A stretch of 35,608 bases of DNA from Kofleriaceae bacterium (GCA_019912685.1 JAIOII010001341.1:1-35608), one strand, 5' to 3'; positions 1-12,460 are shown, counted from the first letter of the stretch. Notes: generated from the letters alone by a model not told the origin. A program made the numbers and translations.

Positions 1-1692
1 ACCTCCCCCGCCGCCGCGGCGGCGACCACGAAGGCGACCGACGAGCCGCCGTGGCGCACGTGGGCGCCGATCATCTCCGTCGCCCGCGCCGAGGCCGTGA
101 CCTGGGAGCTCTTGCGGCTCCACCAGGCGCTGTGCGAGGTCGTGCGCGTCGAGCGCCGCGACGGCGCGTGGGCCGCGACCGCGCACCTGCCCGTCACCGG
201 CTTCGACCGCGTCTACACCGCCGACGGCGGCCGCCTCGTCGCCGTGGCGATCGACAACGCCCCGCCCGAGATGGCGTGGAGCATGCTCGTCGTCGACGAC
301 GGCGGCGTGCTGCGCAACCTGGGGCGGCTGCACCACGTGGTGACCGCGCTGTGGGACGCCGACGACGGCGTCCACGTCGAGCTGCTCGGCGGCCACGTCT
401 ACCGGGTCGACGGGATCGCCGAGGCGATCGCCGCGGCTCGGCCGCGCGGGCCGCGACCGCTGCAAGCGCTGGTGTTCGACGTCCCCGGCCACTACGGCTA
501 CCGCGAGTTCCTGCCCCGCTACGGCGCCGACGTCGGCTTCATCGACCGCACCGGCGCGCCGGTGATCGCCCGCCACTACACGGCGGCCTACGACTTCGAC
601 GGCGGCGCCGCGCGCGTCGCGCACTGCGGGCCGCGCCTCTTCGGCCTCGTCGACCCGGACGGCCGCCTGCTGGTCCCGCATCACTACAGCTGGATCGGCG
701 AGCTGCGCGGCGGGTGCCGGCGGATCGGCCGTGGCGAGCCGGACATCTGCGGCGACGCGCCCAGGCATGCGCTGTGGGGCCTCCTCGGCGACGACGGCGC
801 GGTCGTGCTCGCGCCCGGCGCCATCACGGTGCGGGACATGGCCGACGGACGCGCCGCGGTCGAGCGCGCGCCTGGCCGGTGGAACCTGGTGACCCGCGAC
901 GGCGCGATGCTGCTCGACGAGGACGCCGACGGCTGCGGCTCGTTCGGCGACGGGCTGTGCCCGGTGCGCCGTGGCGATCGCTGGGGCTATGTCGATCGCC
1001 ACGGCCGCTGGGCGATCGAGCCGCGCTTCGCGCGTGCCACCGACTTCGCCGGCGGGCTCGCCGCGGTGACCGAGCCCGACGCCTCCGGCTGGCGCCTGCT
1101 CGCGCGCGACGGGACGTTGGTCGGCGACGGGCGCTATGACGAGGTCGGCGCGCGCCGCGATCGCGTCGTCCGCATCTCGGTCGACGGCCGCTGGGGCTTC
1201 GTCGCCCACGACGGCGCGGAGGTCGTGCCGCCGCGCTTCGACCAGGCGTTCGACTTCCACGACGAGCGCGCGTCCGTCCGCGTCGGCGACGCGTGGACCT
1301 GGATCGATCCCGCCGGCGCGCTGCTCACCGAGCCGCGCTTCGCGCGCGCGTTCGACTTCCGCGGCGGCGTCGGGCTCTTCCAGCGCGGCGCGTTCTACGG
1401 CTACCTGTCGGCGAGCGGCGAGGTGATCGCCGACGGCTTCGAGGACGCCGGCGCGCTCGTCGAGGAGCGCGCCGCGATCTGCCAGCGCGCCCGCTGGGGC
1501 TACATCGATCGCACCGGCGCCATCGTCATCCGTCCGCGCTTCGCGCGCGTGCTCGGCTTCTCCGAGGGCCTCGCCGCGGTGCGCAGCGCCGGCGCCTGGG
1601 GCTTCATCGACGCCACCGGCGCGCAGGTCATCGCGCCGTCGCTCGGCACCTGCGGCTCGTTCCACGAGGGCCGCGCCCGCGTCACCGGATGA
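1..1692 (+). CDS. WG-repeat protein, 5' truncated by window edge
   Basis: The reading frame is open to the left edge, so the true start is probably outside; the first internal start is GTG at 97. The product is built of repeated units of about 45-50 residues with the WG-repeat signature (WGYVDRHG, WGFVAHDG, WGYIDRTG, WGFIDATG), each followed by a PRF-x-A-x-x-F segment. This matches the WG beta-repeat family, whose members are predicted to form beta-rich binding scaffolds of unknown ligand. The repeats are clearest in the C-terminal 350 residues; the N-terminal part is divergent. No transmembrane segment is seen and a signal peptide cannot be judged because the start is missing. The gene ends 113 bp before the kinase gene and is probably a separate transcript. 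Family assignment is firm, function unknown. Confidence 0.85.
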   Translation, partial: TSPAAAAATTKATDEPPWRTWAPIISVARAEAVTWELLRLHQALCEVVRVERRDGAWAATAHLPVTGFDRVYTADGGRLVAVAIDNAPPEMAWSMLVVDDGGVLRNLGRLHHVVTALWDADDGVHVELLGGHVYRVDGIAEAIAAARPRGPRPLQALVFDVPGHYGYREFLPRYGADVGFIDRTGAPVIARHYTAAYDFDGGAARVAHCGPRLFGLVDPDGRLLVPHHYSWIGELRGGCRRIGRGEPDICGDAPRHALWGLLGDDGAVVLAPGAITVRDMADGRAAVERAPGRWNLVTRDGAMLLDEDADGCGSFGDGLCPVRRGDRWGYVDRHGRWAIEPRFARATDFAGGLAAVTEPDASGWRLLARDGTLVGDGRYDEVGARRDRVVRISVDGRWGFVAHDGAEVVPPRFDQAFDFHDERASVRVGDAWTWIDPAGALLTEPRFARAFDFRGGVGLFQRGAFYGYLSASGEVIADGFEDAGALVEERAAICQRARWGYIDRTGAIVIRPRFARVLGFSEGLAAVRSAGAWGFIDATGAQVIAPSLGTCGSFHEGRARVTG

Positions 1693-1704
1693 GGACCGTG
1701 CGCC

Positions 1705-1722
1705 GGCGCTCACGCGAGCGCC
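1705..1722 (+). terminator. Possible terminator hairpin after WG-repeat gene
   Basis: A perfect 6-bp stem (GGCGCT/AGCGCC) with a 6-nt loop lies 12 nt after the stop codon. No U-tract follows, so intrinsic termination is uncertain. Confidence 0.35.
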
Positions 1723-1793
1723 AGCGCACGCTATGCTACGAGAATCTATCGAGTAACCGCCGGACGCTTCGCGACAGATCGATCGCCGCCTCG

Positions 1794-1799
1794 TATGCT
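1794..1799 (+). promoter_or_regulatory. -10-like TATGCT just before the kinase GTG
   Basis: TATGCT lies 6 nt upstream of the GTG at 1806, and no Shine-Dalgarno-like sequence is present between them. A transcript starting 6-7 nt after the hexamer would be leaderless. A second TATGCT occurs at 1732-1737 and could drive a leadered transcript. Confidence 0.4.
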
Positions 1800-1805
1800 G
1801 CCGCG

Positions 1806-5680
<3,875 letters not shown>

Positions 5681-5684
<4 letters not shown>

Positions 5685-6037
5685 CCAAGAAGAAGATCCT
5701 GGTGGTCGACGACAACGAGGACGCCGCGCGCATGCTGGAGCTGCTCCTCGACGCCATGGGCTACGACGCTCGCTCGGCGACGAGCGGCGCCGACGCCGTG
5801 AACGTGTCGGGCGAGTTCCGGCCGGACGCGGCCGTGCTCGACCTCTCGCTGCCCGACGTCGACGGCTTCGAGCTCGCGGCGCGCCTGCGCCGCCTCGACG
5901 GGCTCGAGGCCGTGCGCCTCGTCGCGGTCACGGGCTGGAGCGACCCCGACGCCGACCGGCGCGCGCGCGAGCTCGGCTTCCACGCGTTCCTGGTGAAGCC
6001 CGTCGACGCCGCGAAGCTCGACGAAGCCCTCCGCTGA
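5681..6037 (+). CDS. Single-domain response regulator (CheY-like receiver)
   Basis: 118 residues forming one receiver domain and nothing else. The acidic pair follows ILVVDDN near residue 10, the phospho-acceptor is Asp54 (VLDLSLP), the Thr/Ser switch is in AVTGW and the conserved Lys is in FLVKPVD. Its ATG overlaps the stop of the hybrid kinase (ATGA), so the two are co-translated and the kinase is the obvious phosphodonor. Lacking an output domain, it probably acts by protein-protein contact or as a phosphate shuttle. Confidence 0.92.
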
Positions 6038-6050
6038 CGGCGCGCGTCAG
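6034..6050. terminator. Hairpin joining two convergent stop codons
   Basis: A perfect 6-bp stem CTGACG/CGTCAG with a 5-nt GCGCG loop. The left arm holds the TGA of the response regulator and the right arm holds the TGA of the minus-strand kinase gene. It could act on both convergent transcripts; there is no flanking T/A run. Confidence 0.35.
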
Positions 6051-6538
6051 GCGCGGATGACGCGCGCGCCCGCGAGCTCGTCGCCGGCCGGCGGTTCGTA
6101 GTACCCCTCGGCCCAGTCGAACATCGCGTCTTCGACCTCGACGGTGAGCGTGGCCGATCCCCGATTCCGCGCACGCACGCGCTCGCGGCGCACGTCCTGC
6201 GGCACCTCGAGCACGTGCACCTCGATCGGGGATCCCGCAGCCGCGACGAGGTCGCGGAGCCGAGCGCGCTGATCGCGCGTGAAGAAGCCGAGCTCGAGGA
6301 TCACGTCGATGCCGCGCGCGAGGACCTGGCGCGCGACCGCCCAGATCTGCGCCTCGCAGCGCTCCGTCCGGGGCAGCGCCCAGTCGAGCGTGATCGGCGA
6401 CGGCGCATCCATCAGGAACAGCGTCGCCATCCACTCGTCGAGGCAGAAGAAGACCGCGCCGCGCTCGGCCGCGAGCGCGCGCCCGTAGGTGGTCTTGCCC
6501 GCGCCGACCGGTCCATAGACGAGGTGCACTGTCGCCAC
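6047..6538 (-). CDS. Small P-loop ATP-binding kinase (AAA_33 / zeta-toxin-like fold)
   Basis: 163 residues with a Walker A motif GPVGAGKTT at residues 9-17, a DE pair at 34-35 (FCLDEWM) in the substrate-binding position and an Arg-rich lid segment (RRERVRARN). This fits the small P-loop nucleotide/sugar kinase group annotated as AAA_33 or zeta-toxin-like, in which ATP gamma-phosphate is transferred to a small molecule. No antitoxin-like partner adjoins it, so a stand-alone metabolic or resistance kinase is more likely than a toxin; the substrate is not deducible. It is convergent with the response regulator with 9 bp between the stops. Confidence 0.8.
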   Translation of the reverse strand: MATVHLVYGPVGAGKTTYGRALAAERGAVFFCLDEWMATLFLMDAPSPITLDWALPRTERCEAQIWAVARQVLARGIDVILELGFFTRDQRARLRDLVAAAGSPIEVHVLEVPQDVRRERVRARNRGSATLTVEVEDAMFDWAEGYYEPPAGDELAGARVIRA

Positions 6539-6580
6539 GCGCCCACGATACCGTGTAATGCGCCGCGGCTCGCCGCGTCG

Positions 6581-6604
6581 TGTGCGTAGACCCTCTGCAA
6601 GGAG
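6581..6604 (+). promoter_or_regulatory. Promoter -10 and strong SD for the MFS gene
   Basis: TGTGCGTAGACC (extended -10 form, hexamer TAGACC at 6587-6592) resembles the element before trpS (TGTGCTAGAGT). It is followed by AAGGAG at 6599-6604, 6 nt before the ATG. Confidence 0.45.
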
Positions 6605-6610
6605 CTACGC

Positions 6611-7981
6611 ATGTCCGCGAATCCGCCGTCCTCCGATCCCAGGCGCTGGTGGGCGCTCTTCCTTCTGTGCGCCGCCCAGTTCCTCGTCATCCTCGACACC
6701 TCCATCGTCGGGATCGCCTTGCCCGCGCTACAGCGCGCCCTCGGCTTCGATGCCGCGGGCCTGCAGTGGATCTTCAACGCGTACGTGGTCGCCTTCGGCG
6801 GCCTGCTCCTCCTCGGCGGACGGCTCGCTGACCTGTACCGTCCGCGCCGCCTCTTCGCGATCGGCTTCGGGGTCCTGACGGCGGCGTCGCTCGTCGCCGG
6901 CCTCGCCGCCACCGGCCCGGTCCTGCTCGCCGCGCGCGCCATCCAGGGTGCCGGCGCCGCGCTCATCGCGCCGGCCGCGCTCTCGATGGTGATGACGCTC
7001 TTTGCGGCGCGTCCCGCCGAGCTCAGGCGCGCGCTCGGCTTCTGGGGCGCGTCCGCGGCAGCCGGAGGCACCGCGGGGGTCTTCCTCGGCGGCGTCATCA
7101 CCGAATGGCTGAGCTGGCGCTGGACGTTCCTCGTGAACGTCCCGGTCGGCGTGCTCGTCCTGCTCGCGACGCGCGCGTGGCTTCCCCGCGGCGAGCGCCA
7201 GCCGGGCCGCGTCGACGTGCTGGGCGCCCTGACGATCACCGGCGGCCTCGCCCTGGCGGTGTACACGATCGTGACTGCGAACGCGGCGAGCGGCGCGACC
7301 ACCGCGCTCCTCCTCGGCGTGAGCGGCCTCCTGTTCACCGCGTTCGCGCTGATCCAGCGCGCGGGCCGGAGCCCGCTGGTGCCGCGCGCCATCTTCCGCG
7401 CGCCCAACCTCACGATCGGCAACGTCGTGATGGCGCTCCTCGGCGCCGCGTGGATCCCGATGTGGTTCTTCCTCAACATGTACCTGCAGGAAGTGCTCGC
7501 CTTCGGCGCCTTCGAGAGCGGCCTCGCGCTCCTGCCGATGACGCTCGCGATCATGTTCCTGATGATGCTCGCGACCGAACGGATCGTCGGTCGCATCGGC
7601 CCGAAGACGGCGCTGGTGATCGGCCTCGGCGTCCTCGGCCTCGCGCTCGTGCTCTTCGCGCGGATGCCGGCGGGCGGCTCGTTCGCCGCGCACGTGCTCC
7701 TGCCCTCGCTCCTGGGAGCGGTCGGCATGTCGCTCGCGTACATCCCCGCGATGATCACGGCGACCTCCGGCGCACGTGCCGAGGACGGCGGCCTTGCCTC
7801 CGGCCTCGTCAACACGACGTACCAGGTCGGATCGGCGATCGGCCTGGCGGCGATGGTCGCGGTCTCGGCGAGCGGCGGCTACCACGCGGCCTTCCTCGGC
7901 GCCGCCGGCATCGCGCTCGGCGGCGCCGCGCTCGCCGCCTTCGCGGTGCGCGGCCCGGGCACGGACGGCGCGGTTCCGTGA
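6611..7981 (+). CDS. MFS transporter, DHA2-type drug/proton antiporter family
   Basis: 456 residues, almost entirely hydrophobic helices. Helix 1 carries the DHA2-like signature LDTSIVGIALPALQ, followed by the Q-W-x-x-x-A-Y segment and the motif A loop GGRLADLYRPRRLF between helices 2 and 3. A motif C-like GGTAGVFLGG segment is present in helix 5. DHA2 members normally have 14 helices and export drugs or dyes with proton exchange; the length agrees with 13-14 segments. The ATG has a good SD. It ends 13 bp before the multicopper oxidase gene on the same strand and the two could be co-transcribed. The substrate cannot be named. Confidence 0.9.
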   Translation: MSANPPSSDPRRWWALFLLCAAQFLVILDTSIVGIALPALQRALGFDAAGLQWIFNAYVVAFGGLLLLGGRLADLYRPRRLFAIGFGVLTAASLVAGLAATGPVLLAARAIQGAGAALIAPAALSMVMTLFAARPAELRRALGFWGASAAAGGTAGVFLGGVITEWLSWRWTFLVNVPVGVLVLLATRAWLPRGERQPGRVDVLGALTITGGLALAVYTIVTANAASGATTALLLGVSGLLFTAFALIQRAGRSPLVPRAIFRAPNLTIGNVVMALLGAAWIPMWFFLNMYLQEVLAFGAFESGLALLPMTLAIMFLMMLATERIVGRIGPKTALVIGLGVLGLALVLFARMPAGGSFAAHVLLPSLLGAVGMSLAYIPAMITATSGARAEDGGLASGLVNTTYQVGSAIGLAAMVAVSASGGYHAAFLGAAGIALGGAALAAFAVRGPGTDGAVP

Positions 7982-7994
7982 TCCGCCCGCTGTA

Positions 7995-9398
7995 ATGGCG
8001 GTGCAGGTGCCGCGTCACCGGTGCATGAACAAGCACCATCATCACCATCACGCGGTCCAGCGCGCCTCGTATCGCACCGTCGACCTCGAGGCGCTTCACG
8101 CCGCTGGCAGCGGCCCGGCGCCGGCGCCGCGCACGCGCGAGCCGCAGGAGGTCCACGTCACCCTCGAGGCGCGGGAGACGTCCTGGGAGCTCGCGCCCGG
8201 CACCACCGTCTCCGCGTGGGGCTTCGGCGGTCAGGTGCCAGGTCCGCTCGTCGTCGCGGAAGCCGGCGACACGCTCGTCGCGCACCTCGTCAACCGGCTG
8301 CCCGAGCCGACCGTCATCCACTGGCACGGCATCCGGCTCGCGTCATCGATGGACGGCACCGAGTCGGTCCAGACGCTGGTGGCGCCCGGCGAGAGCTTCG
8401 AGTACCGGTTCGTCCTGCCCGACGCCGGCACGTTCTGGTACCACTCCCACGCCAACGAGGCCGTCCAGCTCGAGCGCGGCCTCTACGGCGCGCTCGTCGT
8501 CCTCGGCGCCGACGAGCCCGCGTTCGACGCCGATCGCGTGCTCGTGCTCGATGACGTCACGCTCGATCGCCGTGGCCGCAGCATCGCGCGGCCCGCCCTC
8601 TTCGACCGCCATTCGGGGCGCGAAGGCGACACCGTCGTGATCAACGGCCGCGCGCAGCCGGAGCTCGAGATCGCTGCCGGCCAGATCGAGCGGTGGCGGA
8701 TCGTCAACGCGTCGAGCGCGCGCTACGTGCGCCTCTCCCTCGGCGGCCGCCCCTTCCGCATCATCGGCAGCGACGGCGGGCTGCGCCCCGCTCCGCTCAC
8801 GACGACCGAGACGCTGCTCACGCCGGGCGATCGCGTCGAGCTCGCCGTGGGCCCGTTCGACGACGAGGGCGCCGCCATCGCGATCGAGTCGCTGCCCTAC
8901 CGGCGCAGCCGCATGAAGCGCGCGCGCTACACGCGCTGGGGCACGCTGCGCGTCGGTCCGCGCCTGCCGTCCGGGGCCGTGGTCCCCGAGACGCTCGCGA
9001 CGATCACGCCGCTCGTCGTCGCCGGCTCGCTCGCGCCGACGCGCACGATCCGGCTCGGCGCACGCATGACGCTCCACGGCCACGACTGGCTGGTCAACGG
9101 CGACACCCACCACCGCGACGCTCCGGTGAAGGCCGGCGAGCTACAGGTCTGGGACATCGTGAACGAGACCGGCCTCGATCACCCGTTCCACCTGCACGGG
9201 TTCTTCTTCCAGGTCGTCGCCGCCGACGGTCAGCCGATCGCTCCCGCGTCGTGGGAGGACACGGTGAACGTCCCCGCCCGCAAGCGCGTGACGATCGCCT
9301 TCCGCGCCGACGCGCGCCCCGGCGAGTGGATGTATCACTGCCACATCCTCGAGCATCACGCCGCGGGCATGATGGGGCATTTCGAGGTCGTCACGTGA
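7995..9398 (+). CDS. Multicopper oxidase with N-terminal native His6 stretch
   Basis: 467 residues with all copper-binding motifs of the laccase/CueO-like family: HWH (109-111), HSH (150-152), HPFHLHG (396-402) and HCHILEHHAAGMM (448-460). The predicted type 1 ligands are His396, Cys449, His454 and Met459. The enzyme should couple one-electron oxidation of a substrate (phenols, metals such as Cu(I), or similar) to reduction of O2 to water. Residues 14-19 are six consecutive histidines (MNKHHHHHHAV from the internal ATG at 8025). Neither ATG (7995 or 8025) gives a Sec or Tat signal peptide, which is unusual because most bacterial relatives are exported. It follows the MFS gene by 13 bp and runs convergently into the next gene with an 8-bp overlap. 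Confidence 0.92.
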   Translation: MAVQVPRHRCMNKHHHHHHAVQRASYRTVDLEALHAAGSGPAPAPRTREPQEVHVTLEARETSWELAPGTTVSAWGFGGQVPGPLVVAEAGDTLVAHLVNRLPEPTVIHWHGIRLASSMDGTESVQTLVAPGESFEYRFVLPDAGTFWYHSHANEAVQLERGLYGALVVLGADEPAFDADRVLVLDDVTLDRRGRSIARPALFDRHSGREGDTVVINGRAQPELEIAAGQIERWRIVNASSARYVRLSLGGRPFRIIGSDGGLRPAPLTTTETLLTPGDRVELAVGPFDDEGAAIAIESLPYRRSRMKRARYTRWGTLRVGPRLPSGAVVPETLATITPLVVAGSLAPTRTIRLGARMTLHGHDWLVNGDTHHRDAPVKAGELQVWDIVNETGLDHPFHLHGFFFQVVAADGQPIAPASWEDTVNVPARKRVTIAFRADARPGEWMYHCHILEHHAAGMMGHFEVVT

Positions 9399-9681
9399 AG
9401 CGGACGCCGCTCCAGCCGAACGTCTGGAAGAGCCCCGAGAGGAACGTGGCGAGGACCTCGCGCGCGCTCGCGGCGACGTCGTGGACGGCGCCGGCGACAG
9501 CCGGGAGGTACGCCGACGAGACCGCCAGGATCGCCAGCGCGATCGCGGCATGAGCGATCGCGCGACCGACGAGCTGCGCGTCCTGCCATCGCGCATCATT
9601 GCGCAAGGTGCGAGGCCGCCGGCGCAGCTCTTGCGGGCTCCGCCGGCCGTCCTCGAGTGCCGTCACGCTGGTCGTCCGCAT
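9391..9681 (-). CDS. Small membrane-associated hypothetical protein
   Basis: 96 residues: a basic N-terminal half rich in Arg followed by a hydrophobic segment (AIALAILAVSSAYLPAVAGAV) and an amphipathic C-terminus. No family is recognised. It starts 3 nt after the stop of the upstream CPBP gene, so the pair is probably one transcript, and its 3' end overlaps the convergent multicopper oxidase by 8 bp. The tight spacing and single hydrophobic helix support a real gene, but it could be a chance ORF in GC-rich DNA. Confidence 0.5.
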   Translation of the reverse strand: MRTTSVTALEDGRRSPQELRRRPRTLRNDARWQDAQLVGRAIAHAAIALAILAVSSAYLPAVAGAVHDVAASAREVLATFLSGLFQTFGWSGVRFT

Positions 9682-9684
9682 GCC

Positions 9685-10560
9685 TCACGAGGCGTGCATC
9701 GCTCGTGCCGCGCCGCCCTCATGGCGCGCCATCCAGACCGCTGCGACGAAGAGCCACGGCACCGCCGCGAGCACGTAGCTCGTGGTCATGAGCGGTCCGC
9801 CGGTCACGAGCGGCGTGAGCACGAGCGTGGCGGCGGTGAGCCCGACGTGCATCAGCACCGCGAGGAGCAGGCTCCGCGTCCGGTCGTGGACCCAGACCAT
9901 GAGGATGCGGAAGCCGGTGAGCCCGACGATCGCGCAGGCGAGGTCCTGCGGCAGGTACGCCAGGACGCCGTGCGCGGCGGCGCCCCAGACCTTCGGGAGC
10001 ACGTGCCACAGGCCCCAGACCGAACCGACGACGAGGCCGGTCACCTCGGGACCGAAACGGCGGCGCAGGCGCGGGGTCGCGAAGCCGGTCCAGCCGAGCT
10101 CCTCGACGAGCCCGGCGACGAGCGCGCCCGCGAGCCCGAAGAGCAGGTGCGACGTGCGGTCCGGCGCCGTGACGATGCCGGGGAGGAAGTCACGCGACCA
10201 GAGCGACAGCGCGAGCGACACGACGAGGAAGTAGGCCGGCGCGAGGAGCAGCGCGACGGCGTACCAGCGGCCCTCGACGCGCCACCTCGCGAGGCGTGCG
10301 CCGAGCGTCCGCAGGCCGCGGCGCCCGTCGAGGTATGCGGTGAGGAGCAGGCTCGCGAGCATCGGACCGAGCGCCACGACGGGGATGCCGATCGGCACGA
10401 GGCGCTCGAACTCCTCCCGGGTGCCGACGATGTGGCCCGGCCCGACGAGGACGAGCAGCCCGCCCCACGAGATCGCGAACGTCAGCGCGACGTAGCTCGC
10501 CACGGGATGACGCCGCACGAACCGTTCGACCCGCGACCACATGCCGGATCGGTCGTGCAT
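9685..10560 (-). CDS. CPBP family intramembrane protease-like protein
   Basis: About 290 residues with eight or so hydrophobic segments. It carries the CPBP (Abi) family motifs: EELGWTGFATPRLRRRFG (motif 1, paired glutamates and Arg), VWGLWHV (motif 2, His) and LMHVGLTAA (motif 3, His). These residues form the active site of the type II CAAX prenyl endopeptidase/Rce1-like family; bacterial members act in self-immunity to peptides or in unknown proteolysis. The frame stays open to 10629, but the ATG at 10560 (or 10542) is preferred because the longer version would reach to within 24 bp of the divergent gene and adds only an Arg-rich tail. It lies upstream of the small membrane gene in a likely two-gene operon. 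Confidence 0.85.
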   Translation of the reverse strand: MHDRSGMWSRVERFVRRHPVASYVALTFAISWGGLLVLVGPGHIVGTREEFERLVPIGIPVVALGPMLASLLLTAYLDGRRGLRTLGARLARWRVEGRWYAVALLLAPAYFLVVSLALSLWSRDFLPGIVTAPDRTSHLLFGLAGALVAGLVEELGWTGFATPRLRRRFGPEVTGLVVGSVWGLWHVLPKVWGAAAHGVLAYLPQDLACAIVGLTGFRILMVWVHDRTRSLLLAVLMHVGLTAATLVLTPLVTGGPLMTTSYVLAAVPWLFVAAVWMARHEGGAARAMHAS

Positions 10561-10652
10561 CGGCCATGCCCGTCGCCTCGCCGCGATCCGCGCAACCCGT
10601 GCGCGGAACGAGCCGCTCGCGACGGGCACCTTGCTTGCAGCGTCGAGAACCG

Positions 10653-11468
10653 ATGTCCCGAGAGTCGACCAGCGCGGGCTTCGCGTACGCGGCCGCGATT
10701 CCCGTCGCCGTCTCGCTCGCGCTCGTGTCGCTGGGCGGGCTCCTGCTCCCCGACGCGTACGCGCGCGAGCAGCCGGCGTGGACGGCGCAGGCGGTCGGCC
10801 AGGACTGGTTCGATCTCGTCGTCGCCGCGCCGTGGATCGCGTGGTGCGGCCTGCGGGCCCGCTCGGGCTCGGGCCGGTGGCGCATCCTCCTCGCCGGCGG
10901 GTACGCGTACGCCGTCTACGAGATGCTCATCTACGCGTTCGCCGTGCACTTCAACGCGCTCTTCTTGCTCTACTGCGCGACGCTCGGCCTCGCCGGCTAC
11001 GCGCTCGCCGCGATCGCGATCGACCTGAGCGCCCACACCATCACCGTCGAGCGGCGTCGCGCACGCCAGGCGGGCGCGTTCCTCGTCCTCGTCGGGGTCG
11101 CGTTCGGTGCGATGTGGCTCGCCGAGGATCTGCCGGCGGCGCTCCGCGGCGAGCCCGCCGCTTCGCTCGCCGAGACCGGGCTCCTCACCAACCCGGTGCA
11201 CGTGATCGACTACGCGTTCGTCCTGCCCGCGCACGTCATCGCCGGCGTGCTCCTGTGGCGCCAGCGCCGGGCGGGCGCGCTGTTCGGCGCGGTCGTCCTC
11301 GCCTTCGGCGTCCTCATGGCCGCGTCGATCGGCGGCATGATGCTCGTCATCCGCCTCTCCGGCGATCCGGCGCCGGTCGCCGTCATCGCCGCCATGTTCG
11401 CCGTCGCCGCCGCGACCGCGACGCTGCTCGTGCGACTCCGCGTCCCCAGCGATATGCTGAGGGCGTGA
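10653..11468 (+). CDS. Polytopic membrane protein of unknown function
   Basis: 271 residues with about seven or eight hydrophobic helices and short loops, e.g. AAAIPVAVSLALVSLGGLLL near the start and VVLAFGVLMAASIGGMMLVI near the end. No catalytic motif or family is recognised; the general look is of the uncharacterised integral membrane proteins common in myxobacteria and actinobacteria. The ATG at 10653 is preferred over earlier in-frame starts because it begins just before the first helix. The stop overlaps the start of the next gene (GTGA), so the two are coupled. Confidence 0.8.
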   Translation: MSRESTSAGFAYAAAIPVAVSLALVSLGGLLLPDAYAREQPAWTAQAVGQDWFDLVVAAPWIAWCGLRARSGSGRWRILLAGGYAYAVYEMLIYAFAVHFNALFLLYCATLGLAGYALAAIAIDLSAHTITVERRRARQAGAFLVLVGVAFGAMWLAEDLPAALRGEPAASLAETGLLTNPVHVIDYAFVLPAHVIAGVLLWRQRRAGALFGAVVLAFGVLMAASIGGMMLVIRLSGDPAPVAVIAAMFAVAAATATLLVRLRVPSDMLRA

Positions 11469-12460
11469 GAACGGTGCCGCCCGTCGCCACGGCTGCGCTC
11501 GAGGATCGCGCCTTCTTCGCGCGCGCGTGGGCGGGTGGCTGGGTGATCGCGCTGGAGGGCGGCGACGTGCTCGTGCTCGACGTGGACCTGCGCGTCCGCG
11601 CCCGCGTCGCCGCCGACCGTCGCCCCGACGACGTCACGCTGGACCGCACGGGCTCGGTCCTCGTGCGCGCGTCCCGGCAGGGCCTGTCCGCGATCGCGCT
11701 CGACCGAGGCGACGCGGTGTGGCGCGCGCAGGGGCACTTTCTCGGGTGCGACGTCGTCGGCGACCGGCTGTGGTCCGCCGAGGCGCACGGCCGCGAGGTC
11801 GAGCTCGCGGTGCGAGGCGTCGCGACCGGCGAGGTGCGGTGCGCGGTGCGGACGGCCGATCCGTTCGGCGGGTCGGCGGTGATGTTCGTGGCGCCCCCGG
11901 ACGAGCGGAGCACGATCGCCTGGCTCGCCGCCGGGCAGGACGGCCAGCTCGCGCTCCTGGCGACCCACGACGGAGCGACGATCGACGTCGTCGAGATCGG
12001 GCCCAGGAACCGGCTGCCGCCGGTCTTCGCGGCGGACGGGCGCACGTACCTGTCGGCGGGCGACGAGGTGCTCGAACGGTACGCGTGGCCCAGCGGAGCG
12101 TGCCTGGGCCGGACGCCGTGGCCGTTCGCGGGCGACGACGACGAGGACGGGCCCGGCAGCGACGTGCAGCTTCTTCCCGGCGGACATGCGACCTGGTCGT
12201 CGACCAACGGCCGGATCTACCTCGTCGAGCTCGGCGCGATGCGCGTCGTCGGCGAGCTGGTGATCGGCGGGCATCCGTTGCGGACGGTCGAGGACGTGTT
12301 CCCGGAGCTGCGCGGCGAGCGCGCCCCGTGCACGGACTTCGAGTACGCCGAGCCCGGCCCGGACGGCATGATCCTCAGCGTTCACGCGCAGTCGCAGCTC
12401 GTCGTCACGCGGAGCCGAGACTGGTCACCGGCGCCGAGCCGTGTGCTAGAGTCACCTTGA
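11465..12460 (+). CDS. Soluble beta-propeller-like hypothetical protein
   Basis: 331 residues, beta-rich, with repeated short strands of the form xGxVLVLDVDxRVRA and GRIYLVELGAMRVVGEL, as in WD40/PQQ-type propellers, but no diagnostic repeat motif. No signal peptide or membrane segment. The GTG at 11465 overlaps the TGA of the membrane protein gene (GTGA), which supports this start and a joint role. A TATGCT hexamer sits 7 nt before the GTG, inside the upstream gene. The stop codon TGA at 12458-12460 shares a base with the ATG of the trp leader peptide, so the trpS promoter lies inside the end of this gene. Confidence 0.75.
   Translation: MRTVPPVATAALEDRAFFARAWAGGWVIALEGGDVLVLDVDLRVRARVAADRRPDDVTLDRTGSVLVRASRQGLSAIALDRGDAVWRAQGHFLGCDVVGDRLWSAEAHGREVELAVRGVATGEVRCAVRTADPFGGSAVMFVAPPDERSTIAWLAAGQDGQLALLATHDGATIDVVEIGPRNRLPPVFAADGRTYLSAGDEVLERYAWPSGACLGRTPWPFAGDDDEDGPGSDVQLLPGGHATWSSTNGRIYLVELGAMRVVGELVIGGHPLRTVEDVFPELRGERAPCTDFEYAEPGPDGMILSVHAQSQLVVTRSRDWSPAPSRVLESP
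12442..12452 (+). promoter_or_regulatory. Extended -10 promoter of the trpS leader
   Basis: TGTGCTAGAGT with hexamer TAGAGT at 12447-12452. A weak -35 candidate (TGGTCA) lies at 12422-12427 with a 19-bp spacer. The expected start of transcription (12459-12460) coincides with the leader peptide ATG, giving a leaderless leader peptide. Confidence 0.55.

Noticed and set aside
8025-8054. His6 run as a cloning-vector artefact
   Set aside because: It is embedded in natural coding sequence with no vector linker, protease site or T7 elements, and the upstream MFS gene is continuous.
11453-11458. TATGCT as promoter of the beta-propeller gene
   Set aside because: It lies inside the coding end of the upstream gene, whose stop overlaps the start of the next; translational coupling explains expression without a separate promoter.
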